A stretch of 41,497 nucleotides of DNA from Fluviicola sp. Lineage in GTDB: Bacteria > Bacteroidota > Bacteroidia > Flavobacteriales_D > Crocinitomicaceae. The notes under the pieces were generated by a model. The model was not told where the DNA came from. It did not search any database and worked only from the letters and a program-made list of their open reading frames with translations. The position numbers and the translations under genes were made by a program. The stretch lies in NCBI GenBank assembly GCA_031260455.1, contig JAIRJW010000021.1, positions 1 through 41,497 on the forward strand, given 5' to 3'. Below, one piece after another: positions 32,206-41,249 of this stretch. Each line of letters starts with the position of its first letter. Positions within the stretch are counted from its first letter, which is position 1.

Positions 32206-33252
32206 TTATTCTGCAGATTTTGAAAGTGTTTTAATTTTATCTTCTATTTCTGATAATTTCTTAATGATAATCGGAAGTCTTCTGAATCCGACGAAGGATT
32301 TTTTGTAGTCATCCATTGGGATGGCCGGTGATCCCATTAACACTTCCGCTTTTTTGATCGTATTAGGAATTCCGGACTGAGCAACGATCTTCGTTCCGTC
32401 AGCTACGTGCAAATGTCCACTGATCCCTGCTTGCCCGCCAATCATGACGTGTTTGCCGATTTTAGCAGATCCCGCCACACCAACCTGAGCTGCCAGCGCT
32501 GAGTGATGGCCGATTTCCACGTTGTGAGCCAGGTGAACCAGGTTATCAATTTTTACACCCTGCCGGATGATTGTTGAGCCCATTGTAGCACAGTCAATTG
32601 TGGTATTGGAGCCGATTTCCACATCATCTTCCAAAATTACATTCCCGATTTGCGGAACTTTGGAGAACTCGCCTTTTTCATCCGGAGCGAAACCAAAGCC
32701 GTCACTTCCGATAACGACTCCCGCATGCAAAATGCAACGGTTTCCGATTTTCGTATCCGCGTAAATTTTCACTCCTGCATGAATCGTACAATCGTCACCA
32801 ATCATTACCCCATCACCAATGTAAGCCTGTGGATAAATCTTCACATTTTTCCCGATCGTTACATTTTCACCAATATAGGCAAAAGCTCCCAGGTAAAGTC
32901 CTTCGCCATAACTTGCGGATTCTGAAATAAATGAGGGATTTTCAATCTTTGGCTGCTTCTGACGCATCTGATTATACACATCCAGCAATTTAGCAAAGCA
33001 GGCATACGCATCATCCACCTTAACCAGTGTCAGCGTTTCAGGAAGCGGCTTCGAAGGAATAAAAGTTTTATTCACAATACAGATGCTTGAACCTGTTGTG
33101 TAAATATATTCTTCGTACTTAGGATTTGATAAGAACGACAATGTACCCGTTATTCCTTCTTCAATTTTAGCTAAACCTGCAACAGTAATGTCTGTATTAC
33201 CAAAGACTTCACCATTCAAGATAGTAGCTATTTGCAGCGCAGAAAATTCCAT
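32206..33252 (-). CDS. lpxD: UDP-3-O-(3-hydroxyacyl)glucosamine N-acyltransferase, LpxD
   Basis: Adds the second 3-hydroxyacyl chain in lipid A synthesis. The 348-residue protein has the N-terminal uridine-binding domain ([19 protein letters not shown]), hexapeptide beta-helix repeats from about residue 100, [21 protein letters not shown] with the catalytic histidine, and a C-terminal helical extension ([15 protein letters not shown]). It is the first gene of the lpxD-lpxC/fabZ-lpxA operon. A -7-like box lies only 4 bases before its ATG. Confidence 0.96.
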   Translation of the reverse strand: MEFSALQIATILNGEVFGNTDITVAGLAKIEEGITGTLSFLSNPKYEEYIYTTGSSICIVNKTFIPSKPLPETLTLVKVDDAYACFAKLLDVYNQMRQKQPKIENPSFISESASYGEGLYLGAFAYIGENVTIGKNVKIYPQAYIGDGVMIGDDCTIHAGVKIYADTKIGNRCILHAGVVIGSDGFGFAPDEKGEFSKVPQIGNVILEDDVEIGSNTTIDCATMGSTIIRQGVKIDNLVHLAHNVEIGHHSALAAQVGVAGSAKIGKHVMIGGQAGISGHLHVADGTKIVAQSGIPNTIKKAEVLMGSPAIPMDDYKKSFVGFRRLPIIIKKLSEIEDKIKTLSKSAE

Positions 33253-33256
33253 TGAA

Positions 33257-33264
33257 CAAAATTA
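33257..33264 (-). promoter_or_regulatory. Possible -7 box directly before lpxD
   Basis: Minus-strand TAATTTTG matches TAnnTTTG but ends 4 bases before the ATG, which would give a leaderless transcript. A 12-bp near-palindrome AACCTTTAGGTT (33270-33281) lies just upstream. No clear -33 element was found. Confidence 0.25.
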
Positions 33265-33344
33265 GTAAAAACCTTTAGGTTACGTGTCTGTTAAGTTAGG
33301 ATTTATTAACATATCATTGTGACGAAACTCATCTTTCTTACAAG

Positions 33345-34025
33345 CTATTTTTCTTCAAATCGGTAAAACTCAATGTGCTCTTTAAACCAAACAGTACGGG
33401 CCTTTAAAGTATCTCCCTGCTGCCTTGGCAACAACACCAATTGCTCCGGGAAAGGTTCTGCTTCCAGATTCGACTGAGCAAAATCAATCAGACTGTTTTT
33501 TTTCATTAAAAGCTGTATATATTCCTCATCTTTCACGCCCAGTTTCCTGCGCTGCCCGTTCAGAACGGGATTATCTTTCAGGAAAACAAAATTTTCCACG
33601 TTTGGGAAATGGACCATGCGGCCCAAACCGGAAGTCGTATTTTTAAACTGCTGGATGGAACCTTTCGGCCAGAGCACTTCCGATATGAAAGCGCCTTCAG
33701 GCAGGGAAAACCACAATTCGACCCCTTTCCCATTCAGTTTCTTGCTGATTTTATAAACTTTCGGATTGCCTTGTTTCTTGCTTGAACCAAAGGAAACAGA
33801 TCCGTCATTCAAAAAAGAAACAATCATAGAGTCCGTTAGTCGATGCTGATTAAAAATGCGTTGATTATCTTCTGAAATCACCAACACCCTTCCTAAAAAT
33901 GTGTTTTTCACACGATTCTCCGGTAACCAGCTGCACCCGCGGTTTCTGAAAAAGAAAAAAACGAATATCAAACCGATACCAAAACCCAAGCCGTAATAAC
34001 GCAAGCGTCTCCAAAAACTCTTCAT
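33345..34025 (-). CDS. Membrane-anchored hypothetical protein (226 aa)
   Basis: MKSFWRRLRYYGLGFGIGLIFVFFFF is a positively charged start followed by one membrane segment, probably leaving about 195 residues outside the cytoplasm. The rest (FLGRVLVISEDNQRIFNQ, GKGVELWFSLPEGAFISEV, NVENFVFLKDNP) is a mixed alpha/beta domain not assigned to a family; similar anchored proteins occur in Flavobacteriales. It is downstream of trxA on the same strand, but a terminator at 34046-34085 separates them, and it is followed by lpxD after 92 bp. Confidence 0.6.
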   Translation of the reverse strand: MKSFWRRLRYYGLGFGIGLIFVFFFFRNRGCSWLPENRVKNTFLGRVLVISEDNQRIFNQHRLTDSMIVSFLNDGSVSFGSSKKQGNPKVYKISKKLNGKGVELWFSLPEGAFISEVLWPKGSIQQFKNTTSGLGRMVHFPNVENFVFLKDNPVLNGQRRKLGVKDEEYIQLLMKKNSLIDFAQSNLEAEPFPEQLVLLPRQQGDTLKARTVWFKEHIEFYRFEEK

Positions 34026-34045
34026 CTATCCTGATTGTGTATTTC

Positions 34046-34085
34046 AAAAAAAAAGTCCGATCCCCGATAATTACCGGAGGCGGAC
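34046..34085 (-). terminator. Terminator after trxA
   Basis: On the minus strand GTCCG and CTCCG pair with CGGGG and CGGAC around an 8-nt loop (GTAATTAT), with a small internal loop. Nine T residues follow (A-run at 34046-34054 on the plus strand). Confidence 0.8.
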
Positions 34086-34107
34086 CTTCAATCCATTACA
34101 TTCAACA

Positions 34108-34425
34108 TTAAATCAATGCATCCAACTTTGCTGTCAACTGTCCTTTAGGAACAGCACCAACTGATTTGTCTGCTATTTCTCCACCCTTCACGAAAATAAC
34201 AGTAGGGATATTGCGAATTCCGAATTGAGCAGAAACTCCCGGATTCAAATCTACATTTACTTTTCCGATAACAGCTTTGCCATCGTATTCGGCAGCCATT
34301 TCTTCAACGATCGGGCCAATCAATCTACATGGGCCACACCATTCTGCCCAAAAGTCTACCATTACCGGTTTGTCTGATTTCAATACAACTTCTTCAAAGT
34401 TTGCATCTGTGATTTCTAATGCCAT
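34108..34425 (-). CDS. trxA: Thioredoxin
   Basis: A 105-residue cytosolic thioredoxin with the active site WAEWCGPC (C30, C33) and the cis-proline segment IRNIPTVIF. It reduces protein disulfides with electrons from thioredoxin reductase. Length is typical (about 105). A candidate promoter lies at 34462-34490 and a good terminator follows, so it is probably monocistronic. Confidence 0.96.
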   Translation of the reverse strand: MALEITDANFEEVVLKSDKPVMVDFWAEWCGPCRLIGPIVEEMAAEYDGKAVIGKVNVDLNPGVSAQFGIRNIPTVIFVKGGEIADKSVGAVPKGQLTAKLDALI

Positions 34426-34461
34426 AATTGTTTCTATATTAAGCGACCCTTTAGTTTGGTC

Positions 34462-34490
34462 TAAAGTTACTATTTGTTTTTATTTGTCAA
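34462..34490 (-). promoter_or_regulatory. Candidate trxA promoter
   Basis: On the minus strand TTG (34490-34488), 18 nt, then TAACTTTA (34469-34462), one mismatch from TAnnTTTG. It is 36 bp before the trxA ATG. The -7 box overlaps an inverted repeat CTTTAG-6 nt-CTAAAG. Confidence 0.45.
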
Positions 34491-34508
34491 AAGCCTTGCC
34501 AACACAAT

Positions 34509-34994
34509 TTAAACTGTCATCTTGTCATGCTGAACGTGCATTTTTTTCATCGTTTTCTGATTATCCGTCTGCAAACAGTAGAAATACACTCCATTTCCTA
34601 AAGCATTGGTATCAAATCGGATAATATGCCCTCCCAAAGCAAACTCCTTATCCTGAAGCACTTCGATCGTTTCCATTTTCGCATTCAAAATTGAAAACAC
34701 AACATTTTTCGGTTTCTCAATCGTAAAGTAAAATTCCATTTCACCGCTTTGCTCTTTATTTTCCAGGTCAAAAAGCAGGGCATAATCCTCTTTTTTCAGA
34801 CTTCCTTTGGAAAAACGTCTGATTATGGACTTATAAGCAATATACAGCATTACGACTGCCGCCATCACAATCAACGTTGCCAGCAATTTACTCTCCCATG
34901 AGCGGATTCCCTTCACAAAATTCACCCGGTACAAAACCAAAACTGTAATAAAGAGACTCAACCCAGTCAGACTCAAAAGCGTTTTTTTCTTCAT
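34509..34994 (-). CDS. Small membrane protein of unknown function (161 aa)
   Basis: Two N-terminal membrane segments (LLSLTGLSLFITVLVLY at about residues 5-22 and ATLIVMAAVVMLYIAY at about 39-55) are followed by a soluble region of about 100 residues. That region, containing FYFTIEKPKNVVFSILNAKM and ALGGHIIRFDTNALGNGVYF, resembles a small beta-sandwich, like the end of T9SS-type or 'por secretion' domains but without the final motif. No family was assigned. It follows the DUF493 gene by 2 bp and is probably co-transcribed with it. Confidence 0.6.
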   Translation of the reverse strand: MKKKTLLSLTGLSLFITVLVLYRVNFVKGIRSWESKLLATLIVMAAVVMLYIAYKSIIRRFSKGSLKKEDYALLFDLENKEQSGEMEFYFTIEKPKNVVFSILNAKMETIEVLQDKEFALGGHIIRFDTNALGNGVYFYCLQTDNQKTMKKMHVQHDKMTV

Positions 34995-34996
34995 GA

Positions 34997-35266
34997 TTAC
35001 AAAGAGATAATTCCGGGAATGACTTTTGCTTTTTCGTAAACTGCAATGATTGAATCTACGTTCAGCATCATTTCTTTGACACTGACACTTACAAACTTGC
35101 CGTTACCTGATTCGTGAAACTGGATCTGAGCCGTTTCATCAAAAAGCGCAGTTGCCTGCGCCAGTAAATGGGGAGTATTCGGAACAATGAATTTGAAGAA
35201 GTAGACATTCGGCCACTCTTCCCGCAACAATTGTTCTCTCAATTTATCAAAAGTTCCCTCACTCAT
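34997..35266 (-). CDS. DUF493/YbeD-like protein
   Basis: An 89-residue protein with the ferredoxin-like pattern of the DUF493 (YbeD) family: WPNVYFFKFIVPN, then HESGNGKFVSVSVKEMMLNVDSIIAVYEKAKVIPGI. The E. coli homologue is a small cytosolic protein near lipoate synthesis genes; its role is not firmly known. The start overlaps the upstream gene's stop by 4 bp (ATGA), so it belongs to the terC-downstream gene string. Confidence 0.8.
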   Translation of the reverse strand: MSEGTFDKLREQLLREEWPNVYFFKFIVPNTPHLLAQATALFDETAQIQFHESGNGKFVSVSVKEMMLNVDSIIAVYEKAKVIPGIISL

Positions 35267-35841
35267 AGTTTCAAGTATTTCGGCAACAAAGATAAGCGCT
35301 TTAGAGCAAGTAACAGCTCTTTTGGCAATTCACTTTTATTCTTTTCCAGTTCCGGGAATGTTTTCACTCCTTGCTCCCAAGCTTGTTTCAAACCATTTTG
35401 AACAGGCATCGGGTCGGGCTCTGTCCCAAACACTGGTTCTTCTTCAATCCAGTCACGGTTTTCAAACCGGGCAGAAAAGGCCAGTTCCATCTCCAATCCC
35501 TGCCCCAACAGCTCAATGGCCTGCCAAGGTACAGAAACCTGCGAAAATAGTTTCTTCCAGTTGCTTTTCGCTTTCATGTAGGTTTCCCAAAGCTGTAATA
35601 CCTCATCGGTTTTTACAGGATTGAATTCAAATGCCTGTAATTGGTTTCCATCCGGCAAATTCAAACTTGTCGCTATTTCCGACAATTTTTCCAGGCGAAG
35701 AATTTTTGACCGGAGTGTTTGCCGCAGAAGCGGTTTCAGCAAAATAGATTTCTTCAGTTCAAACAACTCCATTTCCAGCGCGTCTTCCGCTTCAGAGAGG
35801 TCTTCAATCCGAAGAAAAGTATAAATTTCCTCCGGAGTCAC
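35263..35841 (-). CDS. Hypothetical protein (192 aa), alpha-helical
   Basis: Starts with GTG, whose first base is the last base of the terC stop codon (1-bp overlap), which suggests translational coupling. The protein is helical and charged (SEAEDALEMELFELKKSILL, RQTLRSKILRLEKLSEIA), with a later acidic, proline-bearing segment (EEEPVFGTEPDPMPVQNG). No signal peptide, membrane segment or known motif. It is followed by the DUF493 gene with a 4-bp overlap, so terC, this gene, the DUF493 gene and the 161-aa gene form one likely operon. Confidence 0.6.
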   Translation of the reverse strand: MTPEEIYTFLRIEDLSEAEDALEMELFELKKSILLKPLLRQTLRSKILRLEKLSEIATSLNLPDGNQLQAFEFNPVKTDEVLQLWETYMKAKSNWKKLFSQVSVPWQAIELLGQGLEMELAFSARFENRDWIEEEPVFGTEPDPMPVQNGLKQAWEQGVKTFPELEKNKSELPKELLLALKRLSLLPKYLKL

Positions 35842-36596
35842 TATTCGTGTTCGTTTTGATTTTTACGCATCCGTATATTGAGAAATTCAACAAACAGCGC
35901 ATACACCAATGCAAAATAAACGTACCCCTTCGGAATGTGTTGTCCGAAAGATTCCGCGATCAACAGGACTCCGATTGTTACCAGGAAGCCCAGCGCAATC
36001 ATTTTGATTGTTGGTCTTTGATTGATGAAATCCGCGATCGGTTTTGCGAAAATCAGCATGATAATCATGGAAATAATCACCGCCAGGACAATAATTACAA
36101 ACGGGTTATGCCCGGCTGCCTCATGGCGAATATCATTGGTCATACCGATAGCAGAAATAACCGAATCGAAACTGAAGATAAAGTCCACCATCACAATCTG
36201 GAAAACGACTGCACTCAGGCGGTTTTTCTTTTGGCTTTTCGCATTTTCATGTATTCCTTTCACACTTGAATGCATTTCTCCAACCGACTTATAAATCAGG
36301 AAAAGTCCACCTATCAGCAATACCAGTGAGTGAGCAGTGAATTTAACATTATAAATTATAAACAAAGGTGTTTTGTCCAGCGTCATGATATAAGAGACGA
36401 TACTCAACATCAGGATACGGATAATCAGGGCCAGGCTCAATCCTAAAATGCGGGCTTTACGCTGATCTTGTCTTATCAGGGAATCTGTAATGATCGAGAT
36501 GAAAATGATGTTATCGATCCCCAGAACAATCTCCAGCAAGGTTAGAACAACGAGGTAAAAAATTCCAATTCCGGTAGTTAAAATATTAAAGTCCAC
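35841..36596 (-). CDS. TerC-family integral membrane protein
   Basis: A 251-residue protein with seven predicted membrane segments and the family signature EIVLGIDNIIFISIITDSL at about residues 22-40, followed by QDQRKARILGL. A second acidic motif, VDFIFSFDSVISAIGMT, lies near residue 135. TerC proteins are linked to tellurite resistance and, in other bacteria, to metal (manganese) efflux at the membrane. Here there are no other ter genes, so a metal-ion role is the better guess. It heads a four-gene string. Confidence 0.9.
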   Translation of the reverse strand: MDFNILTTGIGIFYLVVLTLLEIVLGIDNIIFISIITDSLIRQDQRKARILGLSLALIIRILMLSIVSYIMTLDKTPLFIIYNVKFTAHSLVLLIGGLFLIYKSVGEMHSSVKGIHENAKSQKKNRLSAVVFQIVMVDFIFSFDSVISAIGMTNDIRHEAAGHNPFVIIVLAVIISMIIMLIFAKPIADFINQRPTIKMIALGFLVTIGVLLIAESFGQHIPKGYVYFALVYALFVEFLNIRMRKNQNEHE

Positions 36597-36966
36597 TTTT
36601 CATTTTTAGGTAAATTTAATAGCAAAACCACCTATGAAATGTGGATTTGTGATTTTTTTCATTTTTAACAGTTTTTACCCGTTTTAAATTTGGCTTTAAA
36701 TTCTAATTTCCCGATATTAAGAGAATCGGACTATTACCCAAACCCAATATAGTGTTCAAACCAATCAGAGAGTCCAGCTGTTTTTTTGCAGTAGTTTATG
36801 ACAGCTTGGATTCTCTTTCTATTATTTAATTTCTCAAAGCCTGACAAACGAAATAACCACCTGTAAATGCACCAATTACAAATTGGTAATTATTCATTTA
36901 TAATTCATGATTACCCGCTTGTAAATTTGATTAAAATAAAATCACCCTTTTTCGGGCATTTCGATT
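36597..36966. other. AT-rich intergenic region between menD and terC, with an imperfect hairpin
   Basis: No coding relic was recognised in these 370 bp. It holds an imperfect inverted repeat, GAGAGTCCAGCTGT (36768-36781) against ACAGCTTGGATTCTC (36801-36815), with one mismatch and one extra base around a 19-nt T-rich loop. ACCAATT-ACA-AATTGGT lies near 36880. The terC promoter should lie in the left part, but no convincing -33/-7 pair was found. Confidence 0.4.
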
Positions 36967-36968
36967 TT
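36938..36968 (-). terminator. Weak terminator overlapping the menD stop
   Basis: On the minus strand AAAATC pairs with GATTTT with an inner CCC/GGG, followed by ATTTTAATC. The stem is AT-rich and overlaps the menD stop codon. Confidence 0.3.
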
Positions 36969-38667
36969 ACCCGCGTTTTGTGAATGATTTGAAGTAAGTC
37001 TCAAGTATCGCGCTGTTGTTCTGACTCATTGTATTTATTTCCAGCAATTTTGGTTTTCCATTCACACTATCCCCGAAAAAAGCATCCAGATGAACATCCA
37101 GATCTTCAAGTGATGCCGCATAAAAATATTCCATTCCATACAATTTCGAAACAAACTCAGCTGTCAGTTCCTGCTCGGCAACAAAGATCTTTTTCCACTG
37201 GTTGGTTGATTTTGGTCCGGAAATGATATTAAAAATATCTCCTCCGCCGTTATTGACCAGGATAATTCGCAGGTTTCCGGGCAAATGCTTGCTCCACCAG
37301 GCATTGGAATCGTAGAAAAAGGACAGATCCCCGGTGACAAGTAAATGGAATTCATCAGGCGAAGCGATTGCCGACCCCACAGCCGTTGAACTACTTCCAT
37401 CTATTCCACTGGCTCCACGATTACACCAATAGTTCACCGTTTTGACCGGATCGAACAGCAAGGCGTAACGGATCAGCGAGCTATTTGAAATGTGGAGATT
37501 GCACTGATCCGGAATCACATCCATCACAAATTCCATTACTCTCAGATCGCTCCACGGTTGGTCTGAACAGATTCGTTTATGTTCGTCCGAGCCATATTGA
37601 TCCATTTTCTTCCAGTTAAATCCGAAACGGGATTTATGCGGTATTTCTTCCGTCAGTTCCGCCAGGTGCGCAAGTCCTTCCAATGCCGGAACAACAGCAG
37701 AAAAACATAAGTGTTTATAAGTATCCATAAACGGAAAATCCATTCCGAAACGAATCACAGGTGCCTGAGACTGACGCAAAAAGGCTTTTATCTTTTTCGA
37801 AACCACCGCTCCTCCAATTGTCACAATACAATCCGGGTAAAAGTTTCTGATCTCTGATTCCCGTATGATATTCAAAGTGCGATCAATGGCAGAAACAAAG
37901 TACGGACTGTACATATTCGATGTGTGTTCGACCAAAACCGCTGCTGAACCATCCATTGCAAGTTTTTCCAGTACCTGTTGTAAATCCGCATCTTTCTGAT
38001 GCTGCCCCACAATAATCAGACGCTTTTCAGACGCTGACCACAGCCCTTTTAACCGGGCCTTGCTTTTTTTAGACAGTATTGTTTCGACATCGCCAAGTTC
38101 AATCCAGTTTTCGATGATTTCAATCTGCTCTGTTGTTTCATAAAGCGGCTCGGAGAAAGGAATATTCAAATGAACCGGGCCTTTCACAGAACCATTGCAG
38201 CTCTGAAGTACTTCCGAGAGATTTCGTTCGAAATGCCAGCGTTGGCTGTTGGAGTAAATCTCATTCAGCTGGGCACTTTTCAGTACCATCCGGTCAAACA
38301 CGCGTTCCTGGCGAATGGTTTGCCCGTCTCCCTGATCCACCCATTCCAAAGGCCGGTCGGCAGAAATAACAATCAGCGGAATTCCCTGGTAAAATGCTTC
38401 AGCTACAGCTGGATAGTAATTCAAAGGTGCTGAACCTGAAGTGCAAGTAATCACCACTGGTTTTCCCAGTTTTTGTGCCATTCCAAGTGCATAAAATGCC
38501 GCAACGCGCTCATCCGGAACAACAAAGACCCGGAAATACGCATCTTCATCAAAAGCAATACTCAAAGGTGCATTTCGCGACCCAGGGGAAATCACTACAT
38601 GTGTCACGCCTGCTTTTTTACATCCGTCAACAAGTAGTTGAACTTCCAACTTTGCACTCGAAATCAT
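36967..38667 (-). CDS. menD: 2-succinyl-5-enolpyruvyl-6-hydroxy-3-cyclohexene-1-carboxylate synthase, MenD
   Basis: ThDP-dependent enzyme joining isochorismate and 2-oxoglutarate in menaquinone synthesis. The 566-residue protein shows VISPGSRNAPLSIAF near residue 25, PDERVAAFYALGMAQ with the ThDP-activating glutamate (about residue 53), CTSGSAPLNYYPAVAEA and ISADRP. The metal/ThDP motif is GDLSFFYDSNAWW...NNGGGDIF near residues 425-455. Length matches (about 555-580). It is third in the menI-menF-menD string, 123 bp after menF. Confidence 0.96.
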   Translation of the reverse strand: MISSAKLEVQLLVDGCKKAGVTHVVISPGSRNAPLSIAFDEDAYFRVFVVPDERVAAFYALGMAQKLGKPVVITCTSGSAPLNYYPAVAEAFYQGIPLIVISADRPLEWVDQGDGQTIRQERVFDRMVLKSAQLNEIYSNSQRWHFERNLSEVLQSCNGSVKGPVHLNIPFSEPLYETTEQIEIIENWIELGDVETILSKKSKARLKGLWSASEKRLIIVGQHQKDADLQQVLEKLAMDGSAAVLVEHTSNMYSPYFVSAIDRTLNIIRESEIRNFYPDCIVTIGGAVVSKKIKAFLRQSQAPVIRFGMDFPFMDTYKHLCFSAVVPALEGLAHLAELTEEIPHKSRFGFNWKKMDQYGSDEHKRICSDQPWSDLRVMEFVMDVIPDQCNLHISNSSLIRYALLFDPVKTVNYWCNRGASGIDGSSSTAVGSAIASPDEFHLLVTGDLSFFYDSNAWWSKHLPGNLRIILVNNGGGDIFNIISGPKSTNQWKKIFVAEQELTAEFVSKLYGMEYFYAASLEDLDVHLDAFFGDSVNGKPKLLEINTMSQNNSAILETYFKSFTKRG

Positions 38668-38790
38668 GCTGTAAATTTAGTTGTTATTGTGTATGCACGG
38701 TTTAAAAACAGAGTCAAAATAGTTTGCCTTATGCTTATTTTTTTCAAAAGAGCCGGATTTTAATGAGGTAATTATTCAGCTTCTCTTCCT

Positions 38791-39774
38791 CTATATCCGA
38801 AATGAAACCTGCTTCATCGCCCGAATAAGCGTTTCCGCCTTGTGTTCTGTTTCTTCCCATTCCAGATCCGGAATGGAATCGACAGTGAAACCTCCGCCAA
38901 CGTATAAGAATGCTTTGTCTTTCATCAATTGTGCACAGCGAAGGTTTACAAACAGGTTGGTATTTCCTTCTTCAAAATACCCGATAAACCCGGTGTAAAG
39001 TGCCCGGTCGTGCATTTCTCTGGTGGCGATTGCTTCCATAGCATTTCTGCGCGGAGTTCCGCACACAGCAGGTGTCGGATGGAGATCCATCGCGATTGAC
39101 CAGGCATTGGGCCGGGTGAGTAACGCTTTGAAATCTGTTTTCAAATGCTGCACCGGACCAGCATTTACTATGTAAGGTCCTTCCGCTTCGATTTTCACAC
39201 ATTCATTTCGTTCCAGTGTTTCCCCGATTGCATCCACTACAAAAGCGTGTTCTTCGAGCTCTTTCGGTGTCCAGTCATGTTCTTCATTTTCACCGTGTGT
39301 TCCAGCCAGAGCGACCGTTTTACATACCATTCCCTGCTGATTCATCAGCAATTCAGGAGTTGCCCCAATCCAGGTTCCGAATTCTTTTGACGAGATCAGG
39401 TAACAAAATGCACTGGGATAGGTCTTTTCCAGCACCTGGAACAAGTCAAAAGCCTTTTCTCCTTCAAAGGGAAAAGCTTTCACCCGCGAGAAAACTCCTT
39501 TTTCAACACCCAGAAGCGGAAAGGAGTTCAAAAAGGCCTGTGCTTCAATCTGGTAATCTCTCCGACTTATAATTACGGGCGCTTCTTCCCGGTAATGAAA
39601 ATCGAATTCCTCGCCCTGTTCCGTTGATTCCCGGAAATGGAAAATGCGCTCATGCAGGAAATCAGATACCACGAATCCCACAGGTTTCTCGTCTTCATTC
39701 AATAGGATAAACTGCCCTCTTTTGATTTGGGGAAACTGCTCCCGGGGCAAGCGGTAAATCAGTAAATCTTTCAC
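38791..39774 (-). CDS. menF: Isochorismate synthase, MenF
   Basis: Converts chorismate to isochorismate, the entry to menaquinone. I start at GTG 39774, which overlaps the menI stop as GTGA, instead of ATG 39813, which lies 43 bp inside menI; this gives 327 residues. The chorismate-binding fold shows FGTWIGATPELLM, ALAGTHGEN, LHPTPAVCGTPR, YTGFIGYFEEGNTNLFVNLR and YVGGGFTVDSIPDLEWEETE, the family motifs that hold the Mg and chorismate. It is shorter at the N-terminus than E. coli MenF (431), as common in this phylum. Confidence 0.92.
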   Translation of the reverse strand: MKDLLIYRLPREQFPQIKRGQFILLNEDEKPVGFVVSDFLHERIFHFRESTEQGEEFDFHYREEAPVIISRRDYQIEAQAFLNSFPLLGVEKGVFSRVKAFPFEGEKAFDLFQVLEKTYPSAFCYLISSKEFGTWIGATPELLMNQQGMVCKTVALAGTHGENEEHDWTPKELEEHAFVVDAIGETLERNECVKIEAEGPYIVNAGPVQHLKTDFKALLTRPNAWSIAMDLHPTPAVCGTPRRNAMEAIATREMHDRALYTGFIGYFEEGNTNLFVNLRCAQLMKDKAFLYVGGGFTVDSIPDLEWEETEHKAETLIRAMKQVSFRI

Positions 39775-40196
39775 GCTTTCGGTACGATCATTATGGTTAA
39801 ACGCCCTGTACAAACCAGCTTATCCGTGGCATTATCAAAAATGTCCACTTGCCAAACATGTGTCCGGGAACCTGCATGTACAATTTTTCCGATTGCCCTC
39901 ACACTGCCTTCTTTCACATTACTGATGTGGTTCGCATTGATCTCAATTCCAACCGGAGCTTCTTTACTCAAATCAATCAGTAACGTAGAACCAATTGACC
40001 CTACCGATTCGATCAGAGCCGCACTTGCTCCGCCATGCAGCAATCCCATCGGCTGGTGCGTCCGGTGGTCAACAGGCATCGTTGCCACAATATAATCTTC
40101 ACCGACTTCCACACATCGGATGCCTAAATGCCCCAACAAGGTATTGTTTGAATACTTGTTGATCTGTTCTAACGAAATTTGATTTAATTTTTTCAT
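39771..40196 (-). CDS. menI: 1,4-dihydroxy-2-naphthoyl-CoA hydrolase (hotdog thioesterase), MenI
   Basis: A 141-residue hotdog-fold thioesterase that releases 1,4-dihydroxy-2-naphthoate from CoA in menaquinone synthesis. The segment ATMPVDHRTHQPMGLLHGG and ALIESVGS with E63 closely match E. coli MenI (YdiI), whose catalytic residue is also E63. GIEINANHISNVKEG and THVWQVDIFD also align. Neighbouring menF and menD support the menaquinone role over a PaaI-type one. It is the first gene of the men string and overlaps menF by 4 bp if menF starts at GTG. About 270 bp without a gene lie upstream; I saw no clear promoter there. Confidence 0.88.
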   Translation of the reverse strand: MKKLNQISLEQINKYSNNTLLGHLGIRCVEVGEDYIVATMPVDHRTHQPMGLLHGGASAALIESVGSIGSTLLIDLSKEAPVGIEINANHISNVKEGSVRAIGKIVHAGSRTHVWQVDIFDNATDKLVCTGRLTIMIVPKA

Positions 40197-40464
40197 ATCT
40201 GAATGAATCTGAAACCAGAAACTAATTTCAACTTTTAAAATTACTACTTATCAACCGAGTCGGGCAACAAGATTCAGCTTTTTTTCATTCTCAGGGAGAA
40301 AGGTCCTCCTCCCGTTCAATCAGACTCCGGATACCAACTCTTAAGAAATCCGATTTCTAATGAAAACCCGAATCCAACATTCAGCTAAAGCAAAACTACC
40401 TTTCACCATTTTTATTGAAAATGAATGAATTAACTGGTTACTTTCACTTCATTAAACTACGAGT

Positions 40465-41169
40465 ATGAACAAACCGATTATGTCACTACCCTGTAAACAA
40501 TCCTATGAGCAGATGCAGCAACATAACGAAGGCTATTACTGTGAGATCTGCGAAAAGGTTCTCCATGATTTTCGTCAGAAAACAAACGAAGAAATTCATC
40601 AGGCTATTATAACAAACCCCGAAAAAGTTTGCGGCATATTCTATAATCATCAAATCAGTTCTAAAATTTCACATGTTGCATTGTCCGGTGCTTCTTACCG
40701 GGTTGGATTATCGTTATTGGGTATACTTGGTTTTTTGGGTCCGGTAATCACTTCCTGTGAGCCTGCTCCTGACAATGCAACAGTTGTGAAACAAAAAGCG
40801 TTCAATAAGCTAAAATTCCCGATAACTATCAGCGGTCAGCTAAAGGATCAAAAAACAGGAAAGTTGCTGGCAAAATCACCTGTAGAAATTCAACAAAACG
40901 GGAAAATCATCTTGAAAGGGCTAACAGACAAGCAGGGAAATTTCGAACTCATCGTACGTGAAAAAGACCTGGAGAATGAAACGTTTGACCTGATCCATCA
41001 TATTAAAAATCACTTATCTGATACTCTTTTGAAACAGCAGCTGAAATCCTTTGAAAAAGGCCGGAAACTGGTTCTTACCCTGAAAGCAGAAGCTACTGAA
41101 TGCATCACACTAACTAACGACACGATTCTTGAGGGAGAAGTTTCATTACCAAATCCTTCCGGTGAATAA
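40465..41169 (+). CDS. Anchored protein with N-terminal cysteine motif and C-terminal CarboxypepD_reg-like domain
   Basis: A 234-residue protein of a Bacteroidota type I know only as hypothetical. The N-terminus has C10, then GYYCEICEKVLHDFRQKTNEE (C26, C29) and VCGIF (C56), a likely zinc- or metal-binding knuckle in the cytoplasm. A membrane segment follows (YRVGLSLLGILGFLGPVI, about residues 78-95). The outer part (ITISGQLKDQKTGKLLAKSP, LTDKQGNFEL) looks like a carboxypeptidase-regulatory beta-sandwich. It stands alone; a terminator follows at 41250-41283. Function unknown. Confidence 0.65.
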   Translation: MNKPIMSLPCKQSYEQMQQHNEGYYCEICEKVLHDFRQKTNEEIHQAIITNPEKVCGIFYNHQISSKISHVALSGASYRVGLSLLGILGFLGPVITSCEPAPDNATVVKQKAFNKLKFPITISGQLKDQKTGKLLAKSPVEIQQNGKIILKGLTDKQGNFELIVREKDLENETFDLIHHIKNHLSDTLLKQQLKSFEKGRKLVLTLKAEATECITLTNDTILEGEVSLPNPSGE

Positions 41170-41249
41170 GTTGCTTCCAGCGTTCCAACAATCATTGAAA
41201 ACACAAAAAACCATCCACCGAATAAGAATTTCCACCTGCTACCTGAATC

